From Pratylenchus scribneri (Eukaryota; Nematoda; Chromadorea; Rhabditida; Pratylenchidae), in NCBI GenBank assembly GCA_030063045.1, contig JAQSEB010000137.1:744001-808000 (forward strand): a stretch of 64,000 nt of DNA, read 5' to 3'. Made by a program: the position numbers and the translations under genes. A model generated the notes under the pieces. It searched no databases and had not been told where the DNA came from. It saw only the letters and a program-made list of their open reading frames with translations. This document shows, piece by piece, positions 22,486 through 34,000 of this stretch; the first letter of the stretch is position 1, and every line of letters starts with the position of its first letter.

Positions 22486-23538
22486 TTATTTTACCAATTT
22501 ATGTGTAAATAATGTGAATTGGGTGGAATGGCCATTTTGCCCTTGGTATTTATCCTCCCTCCCACAAATTGCCGGAACAAATTAATTATTTCGCACTTTA
22601 TTTTTATTCTTTATTAACTTTTATAATTTGCGTCTCAAAAAAGTGCACAACGGAAATGCAAAATGCAAATTCCGGTGGACGAATTTGTATCCCCCCATTC
22701 GTTCAAATTATTTTCCGCCGGATTTGTCTGCATATAAAAATATATAACTAATTTAAATTTTTAATTGGCTTTATTATAGGCAAAGGCAATATCTAAAATA
22801 TATTCTAAGAAAGAAATTAATTGAGGAATTAAATTTTAGTACAAGAGACGAATTTATAATATTGATGTTATATAATTGGTTATTACATAATTGCGGAAAA
22901 AATTATTGAAAATGGCGAAAATTTTTCGTAGCAAAAAATTTTTCTTTAAGCTAATACAACTTGGCCAGATCAGACTTCTTGAGATTTTTAATCTACCTAT
23001 CCTAGCCCAGACCCAACCTAGCCTTAACAAGCCTTCTTAACACTAACATTTAATTATACGGTGGGGAATATTTCATTGCCAGAGGCATTTTGACGAGTCA
23101 TTAATTCATAACTCAGCAAAGAAGAAACCATTTGATGCAATCTTGCTTTCATTGGATAGAACTATTCGATACCTAATAAGTATTAATTAGTATTTAGATC
23201 CTCTTACTCTATCCAATGATTGTAAAATTGTAAAAAAATTTTTTGCTGAGATATGGGATATGACTCATCAAAATGGCTGACAATGAAACGGCTGATAAAG
23301 GCCCAGCCAAACCACTAGTTATGGCCAAGTAAAAATGATTAATAAATTTGGCAAAATAAAAATTTTCCTTTTTTCATTTAATTATAATTCATATATAAAT
23401 ATCATATCTTTTTTAAGTAATTTTTTATGAATTTTTTAATTAATTGTAAGGTAAGGAAAAATTTATTCAATAAATAAGTAAAAAAATATTAAGAAAATTT
23501 ATGGAATCAAAATGCCATTTTATATTGACCATTGAATA
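22486..23538. other. Intergenic with one foldback element
   Basis: This lies between two - strand genes. Apart from the inverted repeat at 23074-23286 I see nothing supported. Confidence 0.5.
23074..23286. mobile_element. Foldback (MITE-like) element
   Basis: The left arm CATTGCCAGAGGCATTTTGA then CGAGTCAT pairs with the right arm (reverse complement CATTGTCAGCCATTTTGATG then AGTCAT). Inner parts CATTGGATAGA and its complement also match around 23152 and 23205. It is imperfect and non-coding. Confidence 0.65.
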
Positions 23539-25182
23539 TTAATGAATAGTTGAATTTTGTGATTGTGAAGGGGCAGAGGGAATTTGATTGATTGGAATCA
23601 TTCGATCCTGCAAAAAATTGTTTCCAATATTCTCATTTTCATTTTTGGTTGGACAAATTTTGCAAAATTGGAATTTGTTTCCCATTGAGGGAATCAAAAG
23701 AAGCAAAATGGCAAACAATGACTCGAGGAATGGCCGAAAAAGTGCACCCCATTTTTGGATACTGAAAAAAGGATTCTAAATTAAATTAAATAAAAATAAA
23801 TTATACCTCATAAGCCAATAAACCAGTCGAGTTTTCTGCATAAAATGGACAATACCAGCAATGGCCCCATTTGGCTTTTGCATTTCATGGGCCATTTCCT
23901 TGGCCTGTCCAATTCCTCCATTTGATTGTAAATCAACGCCCAAATTGAAGACCGTAAATTGTGGCCAACTGGTCAAAAGGATGAATGCGAAAATGCAGAA
24001 TAATTTAGAAATGGTAAATGGTTTTGGCAATTGGCCGCCATTTTGATTGGACATTAGCCGATTGGAACGAATTTTCTGAATTTTTTAAATAATTACCCAA
24101 AAATGCCAATGTGTCAATCAATCACCTCTTTCAATGCATGCCGCCTATTTTGATCATCATTTATGGCAATTTCCTCCTGTTTTCGATGGCAACATCGATA
24201 TAAGGGCAAACACAAGAGAATGAAGCCAAGAAAAGTTGAAACCACGGAGAAAATTATCAACACAAAAATGTGGTAAATTGCAAGTGGTTTTGGCCGAATT
24301 TGGATATATTCAAAGCGAATTCCCTTTTTTATTAGGAATTCTTATTAAAATTATTGTAAATTTTACCTTCACGAAAATATAAATTAATGGTAAAATGTCA
24401 AGGAATATGATGGCCAATGCCCAACTCTTTTTGCCAATTCCAATTCCAAAATTACGATACCGAAAATTGAAAGGGGAAAATGTAATTTGGAATAAAATTG
24501 GAAAACTTTTGGAAGCAATCAAGCATTAGTACGGTTGTTGAACTTAAATACACAATTTGAGTTGCCTCAAGCAGTGAACCATTGTATTTGTCCATAAAAT
24601 CCTGGAGGCAAAATGCAAAGAAATTGCGCAGTCCATAAAGGTCATCGGGCGAATTCCAAATTAGGACAATCTATTTTTGGGAAATTATTAAATTAATTTG
24701 AAATTGATTACAATTTGAATTAGTCCAAAAATAGCTAAATTGAGAATGTAAAGTCGAATGCCAAAATAACCGCGTTTCCCTTGACTAATGGCCAAGAGGA
24801 AAAGCAAAAGGAGAATATTTGAGAAGGAAGCGCCCATCAAAACTGAAAGCAAATTCCAATATTAATTTCAATTAAATTGTGGACCCCCATTCCATGTGGA
24901 CTCTTTCATGTCCCATCCATTTTTATGGCCATAGTGAATATATTCTGGCTCAAATCCATCTTCATATTCTTCTTCTTCCCAGCCAGTTATATTCATTTTT
25001 GCCGGCATTTGAATTGATTGATTTTTGCCAAAATGAAATGAGAGGGCAGAGGGAAGTGAGGAAATATTCATTGGCGGATTTTCGGGAGATTTGGTGGGAT
25101 CGATGGCTGTAACAATTAATCGGCGGCCATCGGTTGAATTTATTATTGGAGGAAAAGTGGAATTTTCCAATGAAATATTCAT
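23539..25182 (-). CDS. Seven-transmembrane receptor with long N-glycosylated N-terminus
   Basis: Seven exons (25182-24885, 24842-24712, 24670-24552, 24505-24367, 24323-24126, 24075-23807, 23761-23539) give 458 residues. The first about 95 residues are extracellular, with at least six N-glycosylation sequons (NIS, NST, NQS, NIT) and an acidic EEEEYEDG patch. Segments follow: SNILLLLFLLAIS (TM1), RLYILNLAIFGLIQIVLI (TM2), an ATQIVFPILFQITF region (TM3), WALAIIFLDILPLIYIFV (TM4), YHIFVLIIFSVVSTFLGFIL (TM5), LFCIFAFILLTSWPQF (TM6) and LESLFAILLLLIPS (TM7). The C-terminus is Asn/Gln/Ser-rich. I cannot place it in a named nematode family; there is no clear DRY motif. The last intron skips a nearer AG at 23778, because only the acceptor at 23762 keeps the frame. 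Confidence 0.75.
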
Positions 25183-26822
25183 TATGGAATTATTGGCTAA
25201 ATTTTAATAAATTTAACGAAAAATATTTTTTTAATAATAAAAATATTCAATACTCAATTTCCTTTCCTATTAAAATATTGAATAGAAGGTGAAAAAAATG
25301 GTCGAGCACGAAAATTTTGGATATAATTATCTGCGCGAGAATGCGCGGATTATAATAGAGAGTGAGTATCAACAAAAAGGGGGAAATGGTGAGAAGAATG
25401 CCTATATTATTGCTTTGTATACCTTGACACCGCCGACAATCGACACTGACGCAAATGAGTGTGAAATGACCATATTTGGATTGGATGAAGGCATTGGGGA
25501 ATTGTCAATGGCGAATTTGGCCAAGAATGAGGGGTGAAAATGGGCCATTAGTAGCAGCAGGTGGATATTTGAGGCAGATGGATGAAATTCACTATTACTG
25601 GGAATTAATTTGGCACTTCATTTTCATAGAAAAGCAGATGATATTTTTTAATATTTTACTCATCAATTATGGACATATCCATTAATCATTTGTACTTTAA
25701 GTTTGTCAATTTTAAAAAGTTGACCCTAATTAATGGAATTTAATGGCCAAAATTAATTCAAAAAACGAAATCATTATGTTATAAAACACAAAATTTTGTT
25801 TGATGAAAATGAAAGGCATGAATTTACTTTGTAAGTACTTTTTTTTAATACTTGGGTCAATTGAAAATTTTACATAATTAATTAAAATATATATTACATT
25901 TATTAGCAATTAATTATTTAGATTTTCATTTAAGTTTTAAGAATTATTTTGATATGTCTTAAAATGCCTATGATAATATTAATTGTCAACTTAATAGAAG
26001 AATTTATGAAATGAGTTGAATTGAAAATATGTAATTCATCTGAAAATGGGAATTACCTATATATTAAAATTATTTTATTAGTGCCAAATGCCAATCAAAT
26101 TTCCTCGTCATTTTCTTCTGGCAAACATCCCATTTTAATTGGAACATTCTTTATTACAATTCAAAAAATTTTTTTTATTAATTTTTTCTCATTTTCTCAT
26201 TTTATTTTTGGTTTAGAAATTAAGATTTCGGTATAAAATAGTATAAATTATCTAATTAATTAAAAAATTTGTGGTAGCAACATTATAGCATCCCTTTTTC
26301 CTCATTTCAATACAAAAATTGTAGTTAAATTTGTTTGGAGAGGAGTTCCCATTTTGTCAGTGTCACTCTCGGCTCTCGACTAGGTTTGGCCCAGCAACAG
26401 GGCTCAGTGTTTCGCTTGCTCTCTTCATTTGTTCACATGGACCCATTCCCCCGTGATTCTCTCTGTTTTAATGCTTATATCGATTTGCGCTCTCGTTCCA
26501 ATTTGTCCTCAAATTTCTTCCATTTTTCCCTTTTTTCCCACAATTTTGGGTTTTTTACGTGAATTCCCCACACGAAAGCTCTTTCAACAGAGTACCCTCA
26601 TGCAATTTGCTTTAAAACAATAAAAATTAAATAAATATGTAAATCCATTTTGGACACGCTCGATCTTTTGTACCTCCCTTTTCAATTTTCATAATAGGAA
26701 AAACCAGCATTTTTTGAACGTTTGATATTTTGTACCTTCCTTGTGTTTTTATTCTCATTGATTGCCAAACAAAATTCCAAATACTGAAAAATTTATATTA
26801 ATTTGAAGATTCAATGCAATAA
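25183..26822. other. Intergenic
   Basis: Short frames at 25289-25537 and 26335-26562 have no domain or splice support. A slightly GC-richer stretch at 26335-26470 fits no RNA class I recognise. Confidence 0.45.
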
Positions 26823-29023
26823 ATGTCGATGTTAGTAAATTCGCCCACTGGCTCAGAGTCGAGTAATTCGGAGAAAGGTTGTGCGGTTTGCGGCTGTCCG
26901 AATGCTCGCAATAATTTTGGTACTTTATCCTGCAATGCTTGTGCCGCATTCTTTCGGTATAAATTATAGAAAATTAATTTAAAAAATTTTTAATACAATT
27001 TTAAATCAATAAAAATGAATTAATTTGTCAATAATTATTTAAAAGAAATGAATTTAAATACATATTTCCCATTCATCATAGACGAACCCTGATCCAGGAG
27101 CGAAAATATATTTGCCAATGTTCTTCGTCGGAAGACGGTAATTAAATAATTTGAAAATGAATGAAAATATTTTAAAATTCATTATCAGAGGATGGGACAA
27201 CATCTTCAATTGAAAAGGGAATTCGGGAATGCAAATATTGCCGATTCCAAAAATGCATTCAAGTTGGAATGCAGGAAAAGTCGATTCGTTCAATTGATGT
27301 TTGGAAATGGAGGACGGAAATGTCAAAGGCACAAGAATGGACACCAAAACCAAAGCAACGTAACAATAATGAAGAGGGATATACAAATTTAAATAATAAA
27401 TATTTAGAAAACAAACGCTCAAAATATGCTAGAAATTTGTCGAAAGATGAGGCGGCCAACAAGGTTTTACTTTTAATGATTCATCGAGGGATTAAGATTG
27501 AATGATATAATTAATAGACCAAAAAATTAATCCAATAAACTGTTGTACCATTATTATTTGAGTTAAATTGATATCTGTAGATTTATTTTGGCAATGTATT
27601 TAAGCATAGCTTATAAAAAATGTCATTTCATTGAATTCGCCCCCAAGCATTAATCAACTATTATTCCATTTTAATAGATTCTAAAATAAGTTTTAATTCA
27701 TTTTAGTAAGAATTATTCCCTATTTTAATTTTTTTAATTGGATGCTTTTTAAATTCTAATTAATAATGATTAATAATGTAATATTATTTCAAATTAGAAT
27801 GAAGTTTTACTTTATTCGGAGGATTTGTACGAAATCCAATTGCTGGCCAATTTTTTGAATGCCGAAAGCAAAATGAAAAGGATACACAATTCAAGGACAG
27901 AAATGTCCCGAGAATATATGAATCGATACAGTCAAACGGATGATTTGATCAGAGGAAATGAAAATTTGTTGTCAAATGTTGACCAATTTCTGGTGAGAAA
28001 TTTATCAAAAATTTAAGATTTATTTTTTGAAAAAAGGATGAATTGCCGCCAACTTTTAATCGAGAATTCCTTTCAAAAATTGAACATTGTTGGTCGATTA
28101 AACCGACAACATATATTCGTGACTTATTGATTAGCATTGGATTCGGCAAATCATTGCCTGTTTTTGGGCAATTGGATTTTAACGATCAAGTTTAATTTAA
28201 GAATCCATTTTTAATTCATTTTAATTAAAATTGACAGCGAATTCTCCTTCGAAGTCAAACATTGAGTGCATTGGATTTGTTCGTCTCATTTTATTCATTC
28301 CAAAAGGGTTTCGAAGTTTTGATAGCGCCAAATCATTTTCCAATTATTGAATTGTTCAGATTGAAAAGATATGAAAAGGACCCTATGTTTGTTTAATATG
28401 TATTATCCATTTTTTATAATTTTTAGTGTATCAAAATTGGCCTTTAAAGTTTATTGCCATACAATGAAGCAAATGCTGGGGGTGCGCCCAACAAGGGAGG
28501 AATTCGCCTATTTGATGGCTTTGATGTTCACAAATTCGGGTGAACCAAAAAATTAATATTAAAAATGAAATTATTAATTTAAGCGGTGACCGGCCTCTCC
28601 ATAAATGCCCAACAATTGTTGGCGACGGAGGCAGAAAAATATAGCCGTGCCCTTCTTCGGCTACAACAAAGGAAATTTGGGGATGCAAAGGGGGCACTTC
28701 GATATTCGGAAACATTATTGTTGATTGGCCAATCCATTTTGAATGCAAAAAGGCATCGAGAATTGGTCGTCTATTTGGATTTGATGCATGACCAAGGTTT
28801 GAATATATTTTTATATTTGATATTAGGGGAAATTTTAAATTTTTGCAATATGGATATGAAGAAAAGGCAATAGATTTTATAGAGCAAAATTATATTAAAA
28901 TATTGAAAAATAATTAATTTATTAGTTAACTGAATTTCAGGACGATTTGAAGAATTTATGCCAAAAGCATTTTTGCCATTCTGCATAATGGGCCCATGCG
29001 AATTGCCCCAATTTTTGCCTTGA
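26823..29023 (+). CDS. Nuclear hormone receptor (divergent nematode type)
   Basis: Nine exons (26823-26956, 27082-27137, 27189-27463, 27798-27992, 28037-28189, 28238-28386, 28427-28539, 28584-28796, 28941-29023) give 456 residues. Fingers: CAVCGCPNARNNFGTLSCNA is the start of finger 1, with P-box CNACA and FFRR; the second finger is CQCSSSEDEDGTTSSIEKGI then RECKYCRFQKCIQVGM. The first pair of finger-2 cysteines is tightly spaced around Ser/Asp residues. The ligand-binding region contains FGQLDFNDQRILLRSQTLSA, the helix 3-5 signature, and a long helix 10 (SETLLLIGQSILNAKRH). It differs from the 20-kb receptor in P-box and exon structure, so the two are not recent tandem copies. Probably a transcription factor of unknown ligand. 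Confidence 0.85.
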
Positions 29024-31933
29024 ACATTTTGATTCATTCCAATTTCATTTTAAATTTTTTAAAATTATTTATTTATTACCTGTGTTTTTGCTGAATTTTT
29101 GAAAAGCTATGTAAATAAATTAAAAATTTCTTCCTTAAATTAAGTTTATTTTTAACCAAATTCATTTCGGCTTCTACAAAATTGAGATATTATTTTATAT
29201 TGAGAACAAATTATTTAAATTTAATTTTTCATCCACCATTTTCGTACTGAACTTTTTAATCTTTGATATTTTTAATGAGCGAACGAATGAATGAATGTGG
29301 GAATTTCACTAATTTTATGTTTAGGGACCATTTAATTAAGTTTACAAGGCAACAATTTTTTTACTAAAATTGCTCATCTCCAATGTAATTACAAAAACCA
29401 TCTATTTAATAATCCATTTTTGGAATATTAATTTCTAATATTCAATCAAAATTCAAATTAATGATCAGTTTTACAATTTTTTAACCACAAAATTATCCAT
29501 TACCAATTTTGGTTAGTTTGAATGGTCTCCGTTAATTGGGGATATCCCAACTCTCAAAGTCACATTTTTTTTTCATTTTTAAGACATTTTTTTCCAATAT
29601 ATAATTATTGTGAAAATTTGACCAATTTAAGTGGTTTTCCGCTCTGCCTATTTGTTAAAAAATGAGAATTTAAATTTTACACTAAATTATCGTTCAGAAA
29701 ATTTAATGAATTTGATTGGATTTTTAACGTTTTTAGCACAAAATTAATTTTGCTTCCATTTTTGATTTATTTTACAATTCGGATGGCCTTCGCTAATTGG
29801 GTAATTCCCAAACGCCATAATTCTTTTTTCCTTTTTTTGGCAATATAATTATTAATTTTTTGAAAATTTGACCAATTTAAACAATATTAGATTCATTCTG
29901 CTGCTTTATTTACTATAAAAAATGATAATTTGATTGGATTTTCAATTGGCAGCAAACAATTCAAATTTGCAAATTTATTCAAAATTTATTCCTTTATTCA
30001 CATCATAATCAGTGAGTAGTCTTTTTTTTCAAATCGAATTCTTTATATCCATTTTATAATTTAATTAAATAAATTTCAGCATTCTCGATTTCCGAAAAAA
30101 TGCTTTCATATTCGTATCACTTAAATAAATTTCATTTTAAAGAATGGATTAATAAATTTTATTAATGAAAATGGCCAAAAATGACATAATTATTCCCAGA
30201 AAGTGGGTGAGAAAAATTAAATTAATTAATAAAAGAAAAGTCGATGGGAAAAGAAGTTTGACCAAATATAAATAGATTTAAATTACTATATGCCATAAAA
30301 CAAAAATCATTTTCCCCAAATTGCTTTGAATCCACTTTTTTTATTATCCATTATAATTATAAATATATATTTTGCGAATAATTTATTTTAAATTCCTTAA
30401 AATATTTATTAGCTAATTGAACTATTCCAATAAAATGCTAAATTAGAATTGTATTTTAATTTTTATATGCCTGCAGTGCAGTAGTGTACCTATGAATTCA
30501 ATTTTTGCAATTCAAATTTAATATTTTACAAACCAATAAATATGCCAAATATTCCATTTTTTCTATCAAAAATTTGTACAAGTGTGCGCGAATAATCTTT
30601 CTATCCATTTTTAATTTTCCATGCTGCTACAAAAATTTGAATACAAAAAATGAGCAATTTGTCGAATGTTAATGTGACATTGGAATTGGGCATATATAAA
30701 TTGGTACAACAAAATGGCACAATTGAAAAGTCATTTTTGAGGCCATATGCCCAATTGTCATATAAAAATAAAATGCTTTTTAAGAGCTACATTCGGCTCC
30801 AATTGATTCCTACCAAAAAATTGCCATAAATAGAATTATTGTTTATTTTTTCCATTTCTTCCAATCTGTGGTCAAAATATGTACACAGAATGAATCACAT
30901 TTTATTATTTACCTTATTCAATATTAAACAATTAATTCTAAATTCCAATATTCTATTCCATTCACTAAAATCCAAAATTATATTTCTCGTATACCATTAT
31001 TTGAATTCATAAATCATAAGACCAAAATAATTGCCAATCCCCAAATCAAATTTTCCCGAAAATAGAAACATTTTATTCAATAATTATCATTTTTTGGGCC
31101 ATTCGTTCCAATCCAAACATCAAAAAATGGATAAAAGAAAATTAAATTTTGACAAGAATTCATAGAAAATATTTAAAAACCAAAATTTTAAATTAACTTA
31201 AAAAAACTTAGAACCGAATTAAAAAAAAAGAATGATTTAATCAAGTCTCATTTCTAATTGAATAGGAAATTTTTCCATTAAATTTGACATTCTCCTTCCT
31301 TTCAGTGTACTTCAACAGGTGAATAAATGTAAAATAAATTGGTCAAAGAAAATGAAACTTGAAACTTTGCAAAAAATGCAAATGCCAAAAATGACGACGA
31401 ATGGAGATTGTAGGAGGGTCCATTGAATTGAATATTAAATAAATGGCATCCAAAAAGGAAGGAATATGCCATTTTTACCATATCCTTACAAAAGATGAAA
31501 ATACAAAATTTTGAAACAAAAATTTTTATTTAAAGAAAGATTAAAAACCAATTATTTTTTTCAGAAATGTTCATCAAATTTTTTGGGAATTTTGTAAAAT
31601 TTTTAATCTTATGAAAACCGAAGATAAATTCTAATTTTAGATATTTCAAGTAATTTTGTATTTAAATTAATTAGAATACAAAAAAATATAAAAATGAAAG
31701 TTTTACTAATTGGCTGGATTAATTTTGTGTTGACGTCTTTAGGTTTATGTTGGGCTTATTAGTTGGGAAATTTCAATTTTTACAAAATTAGTCAGGCGGA
31801 ATTCTCGCAAAAAATTGTCTCTCTTTACTAAGGAAACAAATATTATACTAAAAATTAAATATTTAGAATTAAAAAATCGAATTAATAATTCAAATTTAAA
31901 ATTTTAGAACAAAATAAATAATAATTGTCAAAT
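29024..31933. other. Long AT-rich intergenic region
   Basis: No gene with recognisable features apart from a weak small frame at 30650. Two diverged direct copies of about 110 bp (29465-29580 and 29750-29870) share GGTCTCCGTTAATTGGG versus GGCCTTCGCTAATTGGG and a following TGAAAATTTGACCAATTTAA, suggesting an old duplication. Confidence 0.5.
30650..30829 (+). CDS. Short open frame, 59 codons, doubtful
   Basis: An ATG-initiated frame begins MSNLSNVNVTLELGIYKLVQ and ends at 30829. It has no signal peptide, no domain and no splice context. Its less biased composition than the surroundings is the only support. Confidence 0.2.
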   Translation: MSNLSNVNVTLELGIYKLVQQNGTIEKSFLRPYAQLSYKNKMLFKSYIRLQLIPTKKLP

Positions 31934-33498
31934 ATGTACGAAAACAGCAACAACAATCCAAATTTGACATCAAAATTGCTTTCCTATTTCAATGCAAGCA
32001 TTATGTCGGATGAAGCCGATTTACAGGTAAAATTAATATTGTATTCCTTCTATTATAAAGAAGTCCACCCTAAAGAGGTTCTGAAATTTTAAGCCAATGT
32101 GGTACCAATAGAAGTAATACTGTAGTCAAAATTGCCCATAGGCACTTCAATCCATTTTTTCCATTTAGCTTTACACAATGTTCCATAATGCCGGCCCAAC
32201 CCCAGTGTTGATTGTGCCCGCATTGTTCCTCAGTTTGATTGGCCTCATTGGCATCCCATTCAATGCTTTCATCATTTACACCACAATCAAACATCAGTAT
32301 GGACATTATTTTCAATAATAATTCAATTTTTATTCATTTCAAGGAAATCTCTGAATCGAAATGCCAATTATTTGATCGCATTGAATGCCTTCTTCGATAT
32401 GCTCCAGTTGACCCATCCTTTCCCATTTTTTGCCATCTCATTTTCCGGCACAAATTTCATTGGCACTTTCCAATCTTGCCGCCTCCTTGTCCCATCTCTT
32501 TTTGGCATTCAATGCTCGCTGACTTGTATGGCATGCACCGGAATTGATCGGCTCCTTTCCGTCATTTTGCCAATGCATTATCATCGGGTAGCGGTAGAAT
32601 TTATTTTTAATTAAAAAATTGGAATTTAATAATTAATTTTATTTCATATTTAAATTTAATTAAAATTTTATTTTTTTAATTAAATTTAAATTCCCACACA
32701 GATGAATCCTCGTTTCCGTTATTTTTATTGCGCATTTTTGACATTTTTATGTTCAATTAATGGAATATGGAATATTTATGGACTTTGGCAAAAATGTGCA
32801 GCCGAAGAAGAGAAACCGGTGACTGGATTTATTGGCCAAATTGGTGAATTAATTTTAAAATAAAAATAATTTAATTTTTAATTAATTTAGGCTGGGATAG
32901 CAGCAAAGATATTGTGCATTATTTGGTTGGCCCAGTGCTCATTTCCATCACAATTTTGTGCTATATTTTCATTGGATTGATCCTATTCATCCAAAAAAGT
33001 GAATCAAAACCAATTAGAAATTTCATTTAAATTTGTCAATTTTTACAGAATTAAATGGATGGAATAATTCCAGTGGAATTAATCAACAACAACAAAAATT
33101 GCTAAAATCATTGGCAATGATTGTTTTCGTTCATGTTGGCACATTATTATTCGGTTCCATCCTTCTCGGCTTTTCCTCCCTCTATTCCACTAAAATGACG
33201 TGGTATATGATGAATATTTCACTTTGTGCCATTTTGCTTGGGGCCAGCTCAAATGCGGTTGTTCTTTATTTGAATAGGTACACAAAAAAGAGGGAGGGAA
33301 TGTCAAAATAAAATATTCAATTTAAGTTCTGAATATCGTTTACTGTTCAATGCTGGGCTCATTGAATTGAAGGCAACAATCCTTCGGGTATTTGGAATAA
33401 TTCAAGCAGCCAGAATATTCACAATTGGAGCTGGAGGAAGTTCAGTTTCACCGGCGGCAAGATTTGGAAGCAACAATCGGACAATGCCAATGATTTGA
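31934..33498 (+). CDS. srsx-type serpentine receptor
   Basis: Seven exons (31934-32026, 32169-32296, 32344-32587, 32702-32843, 32891-32998, 33049-33277, 33327-33498) give 371 residues. Srsx features are a short N-terminus, PALFLSLIGLIGIPFNAFII (TM1), NYLIALNAFFDMLQL (TM2), CSLTCMACTGIDRLLSVILP (TM3 with the GIDRL motif), YFYCAFLTFLCSINGIW (TM4), GPVLISITILCYIFIGLILF (TM5), KLLKSLAMIVFVHVGTLLFG (TM6) and SNAVVLYLNSSEYRLLF (TM7 with the N-x-Y-x-SxEYR end). The tail is short and Ser/Gly-rich. Srsx receptors are presumed chemosensory or peptide receptors. A second srsx gene sits at 53706-55312 on the - strand; they are clearly different in sequence. Confidence 0.84.
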
Positions 33499-34000
33499 AA
33501 CAGTTCAAATCATTTGAAGTAGAAAATGGAGATGTTTACGATGGCAGAAATTAGGATAATGTTTTCGATTGACCATTAAATTGCATTTTAATTTATGCCA
33601 ATTTTTATATAAATTTAAACAAATTTATTCAAAAATAATTAATTGTAAAAACAAATCATGAATGAATGAATGTTGTGGTCAATGATATAATTAAATTATT
33701 ATTAAATTATTCATTTTTCATTAATCAATTTGAATTTTGAATGAGAGGAATTTAATCTAAATAATAATAAATTTGAGAGAAAATTTGATGGAAATTATTT
33801 CAGAAGGAATCCATCAATGTGGTGAAAATGAAAATTGAAATATTTTAATGTGAAATTGAAAATAGTTGGATTAAATAAAAAGAATATGAAAATGGATGGG
33901 TGGAATAATAATAAAATAATTTTAAATTAAAAAGGCAAAACAAGGGCATTTTCATTTTGTTTGTAAAATTATTCCAATTCCTTCTTCCTCGATTTTCCCT

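Noticed and set aside
26335..26640. Possible structured RNA in a slightly GC-rich patch (GGCCCAGCAACAGGGCTC)
   Set aside because: Only one short local hairpin is seen; no match to tRNA, spliced-leader or snRNA features I can recognise.
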